Positions 11,491 to 23,937 of a stretch of 64,000 bases of DNA are shown here, piece after piece (position 1 is the stretch's first letter; each line of letters starts with the position of its first letter). The translations under genes and the position numbers were made by a program. The stretch is from Ophioderma brevispina (taxonomy: Eukaryota; Echinodermata; Ophiuroidea; Amphilepidida; Ophiodermatidae), in the NCBI GenBank assembly GCA_023653785.1, contig JAMKCH010007088.1, forward strand, positions 1-64,000, in the 5' to 3' direction. The notes beneath the pieces were generated by a model. The model was given only the letters and a program-made list of their open reading frames with translations. It made no database searches and had not been told where the DNA came from.

Positions 11491-11494
11491 TTGT

Positions 11495-14400
11495 GTGAAA
11501 TTGCCTCTTAAGTGAATTTCTGTGCATGAACATTTAATGAGGAAATGCATATAAAGAGTAGCTTCATTCCATCCGTCCTCTTCTAATATTCTGTTTGAAT
11601 ACAATTCTGTTTTGTTTCCATACCAACAGATTCCTGTTAAGCATGCACAGTGGATTCTCCCCCCCCCCCCCCCTCCGTTATTATACAAGAACTACTGTAA
11701 AGGTACCACAAAACATGTTTGTAAGTCAACGGAGTCGGCTGCTATCCTGACAGGATTGGTCCTTTTAATCGGTGCTGTAGAATTCTAAATTCCCTCACCC
11801 TCACTTTTGCGGGTCACAGTACATGTAGGATCAGGAACTAGGAATATCGATATTAGTACTGTCCATTTGCCCTTTGGAAACCTGGCTAGATATGTGCACC
11901 ACCCATCATCAATCAATTTGCACTTCAGACGGGAAAGGCTGGCCGCTTGATGCATTTTTACAATAAGCTTTGTTTCCCCCATTTCCAGCTTATGACACAC
12001 AGTGGGATACCCAATAGCACACACATTTGCCCGGCCCAACCTTGAGTGAGATTTGCAATGCAATAAAGCACTTGTGGTTAATCAATAGCAGTACTATCAA
12101 AAGGAGAATTGTTAATATGGTCTTCTTTGGCTTGCCGGCTGAGGTCCTCCAAATGAAGATCACAAAATGGAAAATGAAAGTCAATGGTGGCATGATAGTT
12201 TGAATCTAATAAAAATTCTGTGACTTTGTAGGTGAGGAACATTAAGGAGTTGGATGATTTGTATTGTAACCTTTATTTTGAGGAAACTGAACCCCTCCTC
12301 CATTCTAAAACCATTTTTTGTGTTCTGCATGGATTGCTGGAGGCACATCTTAGTCAGTCAATCTGCTAACCTGCAAGGGTGTGTTGAGTCAATCCCTCAC
12401 TGCACCAGTTACAGGAAATTCACCTGAATGGGTCCTATCATGTGATCCTATTCTTAACATGTAACAACCATACTTTTATGCAATATGTCACCTTTTAGCC
12501 CAAAAGCGTGAGTAGCCAAGGTAACTTGAAGAATTTTTAGCATGATCATAAAAGTCTTGTGATTTTTAACTTTTGGAACACTTTTTATCCCTAAGTTTGT
12601 CATCTGTAGTTCAGTACATTATAGGCACATTGCAATTCAGTATGGTTTGGTTCAAACGCCCCCCCCTGTTCTGCCTGTGGTGCCTGTATGGAGTTTAAGG
12701 GTGGATGTTCCGATTAATGTGTATTTGTTTCTCACTACTTGAATATAGAGCCTGGACATGCACATAAACCCATCAAGTACCGTGGGAAACAACTTTGCCA
12801 GTTTTTGATGGTAGACGCAATTAATTGCATGGTTGCAAAGCCCTATCAATACTGGTGCTAAAAGTGGTTAACACTAAAACGGTCGTTTTTTGTTTTATAT
12901 CTTGTATGAAATGATTCGAGGGCTCAATTTCAGGCCACCCAATGCAGAAAAAATGGCCTTTAGTCTGATATCAAAATCGATACTACTTTGTCCGGGTAAT
13001 CAGGAATCATGGGTGTCCCAAAGACGATCGGAACCGCCCCTTTAAGTCTGGATGTTAAGTTGCATGAAATTTTGATGTCAGTCAAACGTTCAACCCAATT
13101 TATATCAAACTTGGGTTAATTGGCAGAATGACACCTTCATCAACTGATAGGTCAAAAAGGTCATATGTTGAGGCGTGAACAGTCACTATTAGTACAAGGT
13201 TGTTGCGTGAAGATTCATTTGAAACAACATGCACCTTGATACTAATTATTACTGAGTTACTAGGCTCTATTTTATTATCCCCCTGGCTTGAAACGTACAA
13301 GGGGATATTGCGAGGGTGTCCATGTTCCGTATTGTATGTGTACCGTAATTGTGCCTATAAAACTCCCCGGGGGCGGTGCCTTTTCAAAAGTGTGGGCGTT
13401 TATTACAGTCAAACTGGAAAGTCAAAAATCCCCAGCAAAATCACCTTACCCATTTATAAAAGGGTGTTCAGGTGCGCGCGCCTGGGGATTTCAACCCAGG
13501 CTATTATAATCAACACGTGGGTCCAAGATTTGATGTGCCGTGAAGCGGAAAGCATGATGACAACATCGATTATGATACAGATTACGGCAGTCAGCCCCGG
13601 CCATTAAATCATGCGTTTAGGTAAGCTTAACTTAACTCATTTCTTGAACTGTTTTAAAATTCCAAAAAGTCGTATGGGGGGCGTTTATTAGAGCAGGGGC
13701 TAGGTTATTGGAACAACACGGTATGTGCTGGTCGCAGTTTTTTAGTTTTGGGTTTGGTTTGTGGTTGTTGTGTCTCCTCGAAAAGTGAAGTCCGATTTAA
13801 CAACAGACTTGGGGTTAAGGTACAATAGGGGTATCCTTCATATGTGGAGGTGTCAAAGGTCATGGACCAAGGATAAAGGTCATATGAGGCCAATGTGCCA
13901 AGACGCATCTTTCCAGGGGGTGACGCAAGGTTACTTGCAGTATTTTTTTTAATGGTAGAACAGAAGTGTCTTGGCCATGCCCAGCATGGCTTGTATATTT
14001 TCAACATTCAGTGTTTGCTGTTTTTATAAGCATAATACACAACAGCCATTTTGCCAGAGGGTATGTCTTAAAAATTGCAGATTTTAGCAAAATAAGAGTA
14101 TTTTAACTGTAATTATCATTTTCAATATTCGATCCAGCATGACCAAAGTTAAAATTCCCTTTGTATGGTGCGAACAAGTAAACAACGGTTCTAACCCTTG
14201 AGATATCGTACTTCTGCTTAAGATGATTCGCTTTTAAAGCAATATTCAGACTGGGAAGAAATGAGAAATATTAGTGTAAACCAATACGACGGTACGTATA
14301 TTCCTCTATACAGCCTTCTTATATAAAATAGATCACAGCTATTCTCTGCAGACAAATGCAGAGCTATTTGCTCACGATGCATGTGGTGTAAACAGCAGAC

Positions 14401-15175
14401 CCCGGTCCAAAGTTGTACTCATCACTGCTTTTCCACAGATCGTGGTGGTTTAGTGCCAAAACGAGTGTCTACCCAATTGTGAAGGCATGAGGCCCACCGT
14501 AGTCCAGTAGCACGCCGGACTTTCGGCTCCGCCGCCTCAGGTACGCTACACTTTTTTCTTTTTCTGCGCTTACTTGTTTTCACTTGCAAACATTGGCATG
14601 GATCTTGGTACATACCCCATGACGTCAATTGGCGCATGATACGTCGATTTCTGCCCAAATGTTGCCCCATTTTTTGGAAAAAGCTTTGAATTCAATTCAA
14701 TTCAAAAGTATCGCGTGTCCAGTTTGTCCACTGGTAACGGGCTTAGGATCAGATGTCCTATTAGCGTTTTGAAATGCAAGAAGAATATTGAGGCAATTTT
14801 TTTCAAGCAGTGGGGAATGCCCGCTAAGTTGACCATGATGCTGTAATTCAAACTTGATATCGAATCACACTCTGACTTTTATTTACCTGTTCTTTTAATT
14901 TTACAAGTCGTCACAGTCTATAAAGCTTTCCAGCAGGTGACATAATTTCTCCAGATTATAGTAAAAACGGAAGGTAATAACATTCATTTTCAAAGAAGGT
15001 CTCCTCATGATAGAGCATTGGTTGAGAATGTTTCTAGTAATGGGTTGTCAATTTGAAATTGTATGGTTGGAAAGATCAAATTTTGGGCATGGTTGAATTG
15101 ATAAAAATGCACTGAAAAAGCTTTCAAACCCGTCAACATTTTTATTTCAGCAAATTGAATCAGCATTTTGATGGG
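11495..15175. repeat. 3.6-kb tandem unit, copy 1
   Basis: Essentially this whole segment recurs, in the same order and orientation, at 15,176-18,745. Paired landmarks include CACAGTGGATTCTCC followed by a C run (11,649 and 15,321), the TTAA MITE (12,695 and 16,308), CCCCCTGGCTTGAAA (13,280 and 16,890), GGTCATGGACCAAGG (13,857 and 17,442), CATGACGTCAATTGG (14,619 and 18,206) and AAGCTTTGAATTCAATTCAATTC (14,680 and 18,272). Differences are mostly 1-3 base indels. No intact gene; overlapping short frames are not conserved between the copies. Confidence 0.85.
12695..13045. mobile_element. TTAA-flanked MITE, copy 1
   Basis: Short non-autonomous DNA element. It starts TTAAGGGTGGATGTTCCGAT and ends GATCGGAACCGCCCCTTTAA, so the inverted ends begin right inside a TTAA on each side. 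TTAA target duplication is the mark of piggyBac-type transposition. The same family occurs at 16,308-16,649, 22,738-23,089 and 30,577-30,882. Conserved interior blocks include a stretch around CGTGGGAAAC and ATCGATACTAC. No coding capacity. Confidence 0.75.
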
Positions 15176-16307
15176 GAATTGCCTCACTTAATAAGGAATT
15201 CTGTTGCATGAAACATATTTTAGATGATTAAAGTATGCTCATTCAATCCAGTCCTCTTCTAAATGTGTTGTGAAATACATTCGGTTTGTTTCAGTACCAA
15301 CAGATTCCTTTAGCAAGCACAGTGGATTCTCCCCCCCCCCCTACCTTATTAGACAAGACTACTGTAAGTCCACAAACATGTTGTAATTCAACACTGGCTA
15401 GCTGAGTAGTATGTCCTTTAATCGGTGTGTAGAATTCTAAATTCCTCACTTGTGCTGTCACAGTACAATGTAGTATCAGTAAACTAGGAAATATCGATAT
15501 TAGTAAATGTCCATTTGCCCTTTGAAACCTGGCTAGATATGTGTGCACCCCCATCATCAATCAATTGCACTTCAGACGGGAAAGGCTGGCCGCTGATGCT
15601 TTTACAAAAGCTTTTTTCTCCCATTCCAGTTTATTACACACAGTGGATACCCACATATGCACACACATTTGCCCAGCTTTGAGTGAGATTTGCAATTGCA
15701 ATAAAGCACTTGTGTTATCAATACAACTATAAAAGGAGAAATGGTTAATATGGTCTTCTTGCCGCTGAGGTCCTCCAAAGGGAAGTACAAATGGGAAAAT
15801 GAAAAAGTCATGTGCATGTAGGTGGAATATCGAAAAAATCTGTGACATTTGTAGGTGGGAACATTAGGGAGTTTGGATGATTTGTATTGTAACCTTTATT
15901 TGGAGGAAACTGACCCTCCTCCATTCTAACCATTTTGTGTTGCCTGCCATGGATTGCTGGAGGGCACATATTAGTCGTCACTCTGTCTACCGGGCAGAGG
16001 GTGTTTGAAGTCAATCCCACAATGCACCCTTTAAAGGAAATTCACTGAAATGGGTCATATCATGTGATCCATCTTAACATGTAAAAACCATGACTTTTAT
16101 GCACTTTGTTATCCCACAAAGCGTGAGTCCCGTACTTTAAGAATTTTTAGCATGATCATGAAAAGTCCCCTTGTGATTCTTAACTTTTTGGAACACTTTA
16201 CATCTCTAAGTATTTCATCTGTTTAGTTCAGTACAGTAATAGGCACATTGCAATCATATGGGATTGGTTCAAAACGCCCCCTGGGCTGCCTGTGTGCCTG
16301 TTATGAT

Positions 16308-16649
16308 TTAAAGGTGGTTGTTCCGATTTATTGTATTGTTTCTCTACATTTATATGACGCCTGGCACATGCACATAAACCCCATCAAGTACCGTGGGAAA
16401 CAATTGCAGTTTTTGGATGGAGACTCAATAATGCATGTGTCAAACCCTATCAATACTGTGCTAAAAAGTGTTTAACCACGAAAACGGCGTTTTTTTTGGT
16501 TTATACTTGGTAATGAAATTGATTCGAGGGCTCAATTTCAAGGTACGACAATGAGAAAAAATACGGCCTTTCATCTGATACAAAATCGATACTACTTCCG
16601 GGTAAATCATCAGGGGGTCCCAAGACGATGATCGGAACCGCCCCTTTAA
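16308..16649. mobile_element. TTAA-flanked MITE, copy 2
   Basis: Same family and orientation as 12,695-13,045, carried along by the 3.6-kb tandem unit rather than independently inserted. Ends are TTAAAGGTGGTTGTTCCGAT and GATCGGAACCGCCCCTTTAA. Confidence 0.75.
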
Positions 16650-17440
16650 TCTGGATGTTTAAGTTGCATGAAATTTTTTGTGTCAGTCAGAAACTTTCAA
16701 CCCAATTTTATATCAAAACTTGTGTTATAGGTGCAGAATGAGCACCTTCATCACCTGATGAGTCAAAGGTCATATTTTGAGTCGTTAACAGGCACTATTC
16801 AGTACAAGTTGTTGTCGTGAAGATTCATTTTGAAACGATGTCCACTTGATACTAAATTATTACTAAGTTATAGGCTCTATTTTTATTATCCCCCTGGCTT
16901 GAAAAGCAGAGGGGATATTGCGCGGGTGTCATGTCCGTATGTGTATGTACTCGTATTGTTCCAATAAACGCCCCCGGGGTCGGTGCATTTTTCAAAAGTG
17001 GGGGCTTTTATTACGCAAAGGAAAGTCAAAAATCCCCAAAAATCACCTACCCAGTTTATAAAAAGTGTGGTTCAGTGTGCGCGCGTGGGGATTTCAACCC
17101 AGGGCAATTATAATCAACACGTGGGACCAAGTTTTGATTCCGTGAAGCGGAAAGCATTGATGACAAAAGCGATTATGATACAGATTTCGACAGTCCCGGC
17201 CATTATGTGATTTAGGTAAGCTTAACTCATTTTCTTGAACTGTTTATCCACAAATCGTAGGGGGGCGTTTATTAGAGCATGGGCGTTTATTAGGAACAAC
17301 ACGTATGTCGTGTTCCAGTTTGGTTAGGTTTTTGTTTGGTTTTTGGTTTTTGTGTCTCGCTTCGAAAAGTTGAAGTCCTATTTAAAACAGACTTGGGGTA
17401 AAGGTACAATAGGGGTTCTTCATATGTTGGAGGGTGTCAA

Positions 17441-17483
17441 AGGTCATGGACCAAGGTCAAAGTTGCTGTGTCATCTGAGGTCA
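17441..17483 (+). promoter_or_regulatory. Cluster of three AGGTCA half-sites
   Basis: AGGTCA occurs at 17,441-17,446, 17,454-17,459 and 17,478-17,483. The equivalent stretch of copy 1 (about 13,855-13,895) has two intact AGGTCA hexamers. These are nuclear-receptor half-sites in sequence, but they sit inside a duplicated repeat and no gene is near, so any function is inference. Confidence 0.25.
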
Positions 17484-18745
17484 AATTCCAGACTGCCATC
17501 TTGCCCAGGGGGTGTCGCAAGTTTACTGCATATTTTTTTTTAATGGGAGAAAAAGTGGCTGGCATTACCACAATGGCCTGTATAGTTCCAACATTCATGT
17601 GTTTGGCTGTTTTTTTAAAGCAAGTAATCAACCAACATGCATTTGCAGAGGTGAATGTAATTAAAAAGGTGCAGATTTTAGCAAAATCAAGAGTAATTTT
17701 CTGTACATTCAATTTCAATATTCTATCCACAGAACCAAAAAGTTAAAACTCCCTTTGTATGGGGCAAGCAGTAACAATGGTTCTAACCCTTGAGATAGCG
17801 TACTTCTGCTTAAGATGATTCGCTTTTAAGCAAATATTCTACTGGGGGAAGAATGAGGAAATATTAGTGTAAGAACCATATAAGACGGTAACTTATTTCC
17901 TCCTATACAGCCTTCTATATAAAACGAATCACAAGCTATTCTCGACAGACAAATGCAGAGGCTATTTGCTCACGAGGCATGTGGGTAAACAGCAGACCCC
18001 GGTCCAACGGTTGTACTCATCCTGCTTTGCCACAGCATCTTGTTTGTTTTTGTGCCAAACGAGTTCTACCCATTGTGAAGGCATGATTGGCCCACCGTCG
18101 CAGAGGCACGCACGGGACTTTCGCTCCGCCGCCCAGGTACGCTACAATTTTCTGCGCTGACGTGTTGTTCGACTTGCACATGGCATGGTCTTGGGTAAAT
18201 ACCCCATGACGTCAATTGGGCCATGATACTTCTATTTTGCCCAAAAGTGTTGCCCCATTTTTTGAGAAAAAGCTTTGAATTCAATTCAATTCAAAAGTAT
18301 CGAGTGTCCAGTTGTCCGATGGTAAAGGGCTTAGATCAAGGATGTCCTATAGCATTTTGAATGCAAGAAGAATATTGAGGCATTTTTTCAGCAGTGGAAT
18401 GCCGCTAAGTTAGACTGATCTGTATTCAACTTATCGAATCACACTCTGACTTTTACCTGTCTTTTAATTTTACAAGTCTCACAGTCCTATAAGGCTTTCA
18501 TGCAGTGACATAATTTCCCAGATTATTAAGTAAAAAAGGAATGTAATATAACATTCAATTGTAAGGTCCCTATGATAGTAGAAATTGGTTGAGAGTTCTA
18601 GTAATGGGGGTCAAGTGGAAAAGTGGATGGTTGGAAAGATCAACATTTGAGGAATGGTTGAATTGATAAAAATGCCCTGAAAAAGCTTTCAAAAACCCTC
18701 AGCATTTATTTAAGCAAATTGATCAGCATTTGCTGGGGATATGCC

Positions 18746-20544
18746 TCTATACAAATTATGAAACAATTGATGAGATGCAGAGAAAAAACTTGGAATAGTT
18801 TTGCAATTTGGAAGCTGAGGCATAAATTCCCAATGAAAACTTATAGTGAGGCTCCAATGAAGTACTAATGATCAAAAGGCATGTGATGACAGTACAGGGT
18901 TACATGCAGTCTACTTTAAAACCAAAGTAATAGCCTAAATGTAAATGTTTTAAAAACTAAGGTGGGATGTTCCTAGGCACCAAGGATTTTGTTGTGTCAC
19001 CTGATGTGCTACTCTGCATAAGATTATAGGACCACTGTTTTTATTGTTGACTGTTGGATACACAACTTTGACCACTTCAATTTTAACATTACCAATCCAT
19101 CCAACAACATGGTCATAAAAGAGACATGCTGCTGATATGCTGAGCCCTCTGGTATTTGTTCCCATTGTTTTCTTCAAATTTCCAAATGTGCTAAAACAGT
19201 TAAATTTTTTTAAAGAAAAGAAGGCAGAATTTTGTGTACATTAGGAGTAGGATCCAATTTCAGTAGAAATCGGTAAGATTTTATAAATTGAGTTCATACT
19301 TCCAGACTCTTGGAAGCAGTCCTACCCAAACCAAACTTAAAGCAATAACAGCACATTTTTTTTTGAGAGCGGCCTCAATTTTTTCAACTAAATTGAGATT
19401 TTACACAGTTGCATTTGGTACATTGGTATTCAACGATTACCTGTGAATGGTAAAGCTTGAACTGGCTAGTATCACCAATAGAAGGAATATTTGCAGTTAG
19501 TTATAATAAATAGGAGATCTCAGATATATAAATAATTCAAGGCTGCTGAAAATATGAATAGCCATCAAATAGTGCCAATACGTATTGTTCCTAATTGTTC
19601 ATTAATAAAGCTATGAATAACAAAAAATGTGTGTATTGCTTAGGCTCCTCCTCCCACATCTTTTGCTACATCAGTCAAAGTAGTTTGTGAAGTTAGCATT
19701 ATCTTAGCATTGTCTGATAATATTTTAAGGGGTTAGAGATTTGTTTAAGGCTTGAACAAGGCTTAATGAAGCAATATGATCATTATTTGGAATAAACAGT
19801 TCCAACCTCTTTTAATCAGGGTAATAAAAAACAACATAAAACAAAAAACACCACAGAATACAATCCTGGTTGGCAGAACAAGCTTTTTGCAGGAAAAGGA
19901 GAGAACTGGGTCAGTGATTGTGGAGGAATAAATTTTGCTATCTAATAGATATCTTAATTTTTGTGCATGTGGTCAAACCAAATATTTGTAGTTCATTAGG
20001 AAGTTGTCATGGTTTCTAAGTGCAATTACTGGGAGCTTAAGGTTATAAAATTATGCCCATTGTTGTTAGAATGGTATAATCATGTAAGTTTGAAATTGGA
20101 GTTCAGTAGACATGTTAATTATGGGCGGCATAAATGTGATAAAACCATATCCATGTTGTGGATAGAAGGCATAAAACCATGTAGCATGAAATGCATTTCA
20201 GAGCAAAGGGGGGCGTGTGATCAGTCAACATTGTTAAGGTTGTAATCTACAGCTCCGGGGACATGGCTTCCTGTGTTTTCATATGGTCCACACAACGTGC
20301 GGTGCATATTAATCATGTTAGGCAGACAGCATTTTAAAAAAGTCGCCAAATGCAATTATGCATGTGGTTTGTAGAAATAAAAAATGGCTTTATATAAACC
20401 TAATCACAGGAAAAAGTATTGGCAAATTCGTTTTGCAACTAGCTTTCTGACTGTGGATTATTTGCAAAGCCCTGTCGATCGTATGCGGTCAGTGCAACGT
20501 TGGCATGGGATCTGGGGCCTTGAAAAATTTGGATTTGAAAAATA
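18746..20544. other. Non-coding DNA, no feature recognised
   Basis: AT-rich sequence immediately after the tandem duplication. Open frames of 60-78 codons (for example 18,950-19,177 minus and 20,009-20,245 plus) show no domain, no splice context and no homolog I recognise. Confidence 0.55.
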
Positions 20545-20690
20545 GAGCCATTTGTCCTCCGCTTGTGACAGAAATGTTGAATTTCGCACCTGTTATCTAA
20601 TCATAACTTATGAGAATTTCATCTGAATAGCAGCCATTTGTCCTCCGTTGTGAACAGAAATGGTGAATTTGTACCTGTATCTAATCATAG
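20545..20690. repeat. Two-copy tandem repeat, about 86-bp period
   Basis: GAGCCATTTGTCCTCCGCTTG at 20,545 recurs as CAGCCATTTGTCCTCCGTTG at 20,630. Each is followed by GACAGAAATG(T/G)TGAATTT, a CACCTGT/TACCTGT block and ATCTAATCATA. The copies differ by a few substitutions and indels. Confidence 0.75.
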
Positions 20691-21293
20691 AAAAGATATG
20701 CCAAAGCCAATCAGATGGCTATAGTTTGAAACACAAAATAATTTTTAGTATGATGTGCTATTGACAACCTTTAATGACATGTAAACTTTCACCATGCATC
20801 TCTGAGTGGCTCCCTAAAAGCTCAAAAATGATCCACCTTACATATGGCCAAATTACACATGAGCTTTATAGCACACCCTGGATACAGTAACTATTATGGA
20901 TGTGAAAAGCATGTCATCTTGGTATGGCCCCTGGTGTAAAAAGTCACTTGAAAACAGCTGCTATGTGTTTGCGGGACAAGGTCTTGGTGCAGACATTCTA
21001 TGGAAAAATCAGTTTTAGCCATGGTTTTTTTTCTTTCTGTATTTTTTATTCCTATTACTTAGAGTTCTGGGGTAAAGAAAAAACATACAAAAATGCACCA
21101 AAGGTCCCCACATCAACAGTCTAAGAAACAAAATACAGAAAAGGGAGTGAAGAAAAAAATTCACTGTGAGGTTGTTTCTGAGGGAAAGGCCTATGGCGCA
21201 GCATGATTTGGGCTTGTATGTATGTGTGTGTGTATGTGTGCGTACAAGAGTAATGTTGGGGCGGTCGTTGATTTGTACGTTAAAATCACGCAC
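20691..21293. other. Non-coding DNA with a short TG microsatellite
   Basis: A (TG)n/(TATG)n stretch lies at about 21,216-21,243. No gene recognised; the 92-codon minus frame at 21,015-21,293 is largely a translation of this simple repeat (poly His-Thr). Confidence 0.6.
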
Positions 21294-21440
21294 ATGGGGC
21301 CCAGTGGATCAGCGTTCGGCACCGCCACACCAAAGTGTGGGTTCAGAGACCCGATGTGTTCAATGTGTTTCGTCTTTGAGTAAGGCGCTTTAGCACAATT
21401 ACTCCTCTCTACCCCAGGTGTTAGAAATGGGCGGGGTTAC
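21294..21440 (+). mobile_element. tRNA-derived SINE
   Basis: An A-box-like GGGCCCAGTGGATCAGCG at about 21,297 is followed at about 21,338 by a B-box-like GGGTTCAGAGACCC. Together they form the internal Pol III promoter of a tRNA-derived SINE head. The body TTGAGTAAGGCGCTTTAGC then CTCTCTACCCCAGGTGT (21,376-21,421) resembles the tRNA-unrelated part of SINEs widespread in marine invertebrates; that comparison is from memory. No clear poly-A tail or target duplication. Confidence 0.6.
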
Positions 21441-22737
21441 GGCATTATTCAATGCTGGTAAGCGCGCGCACACAGACTCAATAGATGAGGTGTGGAGATC
21501 CCAATACAGCAACATTATATGGTGGACCGAGTCTGGCCAATCGCTTCGAAAAGAGAGATGGGCACGCGTACTGTGTACACCCAGCCGTACCCTGTACACT
21601 TTGAGTACATAAAAGTAAAACATGGTGGGGTTAGTGTCAACTGTTGTGGGGTGATTTTTCTGACGTTTGTACAGTATTCAAGTTACAACATACTGTAATC
21701 TGAGTATTGAGGGTTTATTCCGTATAAAGAGTAGAAAAGAGGGCGAGTTTGTAGTTTATTAACTTTATAGGGCCTACGGGCACAATCGAGAACACTATGA
21801 AAAAATGAGTAGTTTAGTTAAAAAAATGGAAAAAAAAAAAAACACACCTTAAAAAATGAAGAGGTATCAATGGCAGTATTTGCACTTACGACCTTCTTTG
21901 CATTCCCATGAGAAGATACAACATTTACTTGAAGTTTGAATTGCATTATTACTGCAATATGACAAAAGGAAGTATTCTCTCCAGTCAACAAAACAAGGGC
22001 AGCACGCACACATTTCCAAAAGGGGCTTTGTTATAGCAACTTTTGATGAAAAATTCACGTTCCAACCTTGGGTGAGAAAATTGGTGAAAGAAGGCACTTC
22101 CAGTTTGCTTCTGGTTTCAAATTAAATAGTGTGCCCACACAAACAGGGTATTTTCCAATATTGCCAAGTCCTGAGATTACAAAATTGCATCATGAAAGTG
22201 CATTTATGCATAATATTATGCTTTTCGGAGAAAACTCAAGTATAATGGAGTAGCAAATAGATTGCAGTGCTTGTTTAATAAAGTGGTTTGTCAATGCAAT
22301 TTTGAGATTTTTGAATGTAGCAGATCCTTAGTTTCAAGAAATTACTCACATGTGGGGCATGGAAATTTCAAAATTTATGAGTGAACAAAAATGGTAGGGT
22401 GTTTGTTAGAGGGTGAATATGTATTAGAGAAAATATGACAACATCTTTAAATCCATTTTAAAAAGACGGCTTAGGCCCCAAAAAAGAGTTTGTCTCAGGC
22501 TTCCAGTAGTTCAAACTTTAAGCGCTAAGCATTTGTATTGGTTTAGTTCAAAAAAATTTATGTGCTATGTGGATGTTTTTTTTTTTTCGGACAAAAAAGG
22601 AGATTTTATTTTTGATTTGTCGTAATCAGTTATTTTTTTTAAATCACTTGAAAACCTGAAAAAAAAAGGTGGTATTAAAATGTGACTTTTTAAAAACCCA
22701 TTGTGTACAGAAAGGAGACAAACTTTTTTTTTGCCTT
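21441..22737. other. Non-coding DNA, no gene seen
   Basis: Contains an A run near 21,830-21,841 and several T runs near 22,578-22,590. Short frames on both strands show no domain. Confidence 0.55.
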
Positions 22738-23089
22738 AGTAAAGGGTTGTGTTCCGATCGTCTTTGGGACCCCCTTGATTTACCCGAACGTAGTATCGAT
22801 TTTGATACCAGATGAAAGCCGTATTTGTTTTCATTGTCGTCCTGAAATTTGACCCCCAAATCCATTTCATTACCAAGATATAAACAAAAAACCGCAAATC
22901 ATGATTTTAAAACTATCCAATTTAGTACAAATTGAATAGCTTTGATATGCATTATTGATCGCTACCGTCAAAAAAACCGCAAAGTTTCGTTTCCCACGGG
23001 TCGGTTACTTGATGGGGCATAGTGCAAGTGCTAGGCTCTCATTTCAAGTAGAGAACACAACAGACATAAATCGGAACAAGCACCTTTAA
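22738..23089. mobile_element. TTAA-type MITE, copy 3 (opposite orientation)
   Basis: Reverse-complement relative of 12,695-13,045. It begins AAAGGGTTGTGTTCCGATCG and ends CGGAACAAGCACCTTTAA. The right TTAA is intact at 23,086-23,089; the left boundary has decayed (TAGTAAAG). Interior blocks GTAGTATCGATTTTGATACC and TTTCCCACGGG match the other copies. The 317 bp after it (to 23,406) hold no feature I recognise. Confidence 0.7.
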
Positions 23090-23406
23090 TCTTACCGAGC
23101 TGGCCAGTGCACAAAAGTGCTACCGAGTTTACACTAATCTACTAGATATTTAGTATGCATTAACTTTGAAGAAATAAATAATCCTTCAGCATTACCAAAT
23201 ATCAATATACCAATACATCAAGTTTCCCCTTACTCCATGTGTCACCACTTGATTCAAAGTTAGTTATCTGACTTACTAGGCATGTCAGACGCGAGAGCAC
23301 ACACATGAATTTCATGGATATGCACAAGATTAGTTAACCCACCGAGTGCTACACCTCGTTGCTTTATTACAGTGTAACCCTATGAGTAGGGCAATATTAA
23401 AATCGC

Positions 23407-23937
23407 CAGGGGTGTCAAACCTTTTTGAAGCAGGGGCCGCATTGGTTGTATCCACGCATTGCGGGCGCAAATAGTAATCGGAGCTCCTCAAGCTTTGGTT
23501 TATGACGTGCCTACCAAAAGTCGGGACGTTAGGACCCATGTCTTTACCAATATTTGCCGAAAAAAAGGGACCCATAGCAATACCAGAGATACAGATTGTG
23601 GGTCAAATTTAACACCAATTTCCATTTTTATTGACCTTTTTAGCAAATTGGGAAAAATTAAAAAAAGCAAAAATTTTGAGAAAAATTGACTAATTTTCCT
23701 ACAATTTTAGAAAATTTTGGTTAGATTGCATGAAATTTGGACTAATTTTCCAAACAAGGTTTCAAACGTTAGGCATACACTTTGGATATTTTTTTTAAAA
23801 AAAAAAAAATGACATCTTTTTTCAATCTATTAAGCATTATGCATTTGATTTTTTCTGGGACGTACCCTCGTGGGCCGCACATGTGAGCTCTTAGAGGGCC
23901 ACAAATGGCCTGCGGACCGCAGGTTGCGAAACCCCTG
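23407..23937 (+). mobile_element. hAT-type MITE, copy 1
   Basis: Terminal inverted repeats are CAGGGGTGTCAAACC at the left and GGTTGCGAAACCCCTG at the right. The CAGGGGTGTC start is typical of many hAT superfamily elements (known from memory). Close to the ends are GGGGCCGCATTGG on the left and GGGCCGCAC on the right. The interior (23,580-23,770) is A/T-rich with AAAATTT-type repeats. Homologous copies: 48,012-48,502 (complete, inverted), and body fragments at 55,061-55,330 and 62,861-63,090. The expected 8-bp target duplication is not clean. No transposase. Confidence 0.75.

Larger units (their letters stand above)
15176..18745. repeat. 3.6-kb tandem unit, copy 2
   Basis: Second copy of the unit at 11,495-15,175. 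The junction falls near the GGAATTGCCTCACTTAATA motif at 15,177, which resembles both the start of copy 1 (about 11,499) and the end of copy 2 (about 18,738). Copy 2 is about 110 bp shorter. The frequency of single-base indels between the copies breaks every frame longer than about 100 codons. Either a true tandem duplication or two alleles joined head to tail by the assembler would give this picture. Confidence 0.85.
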
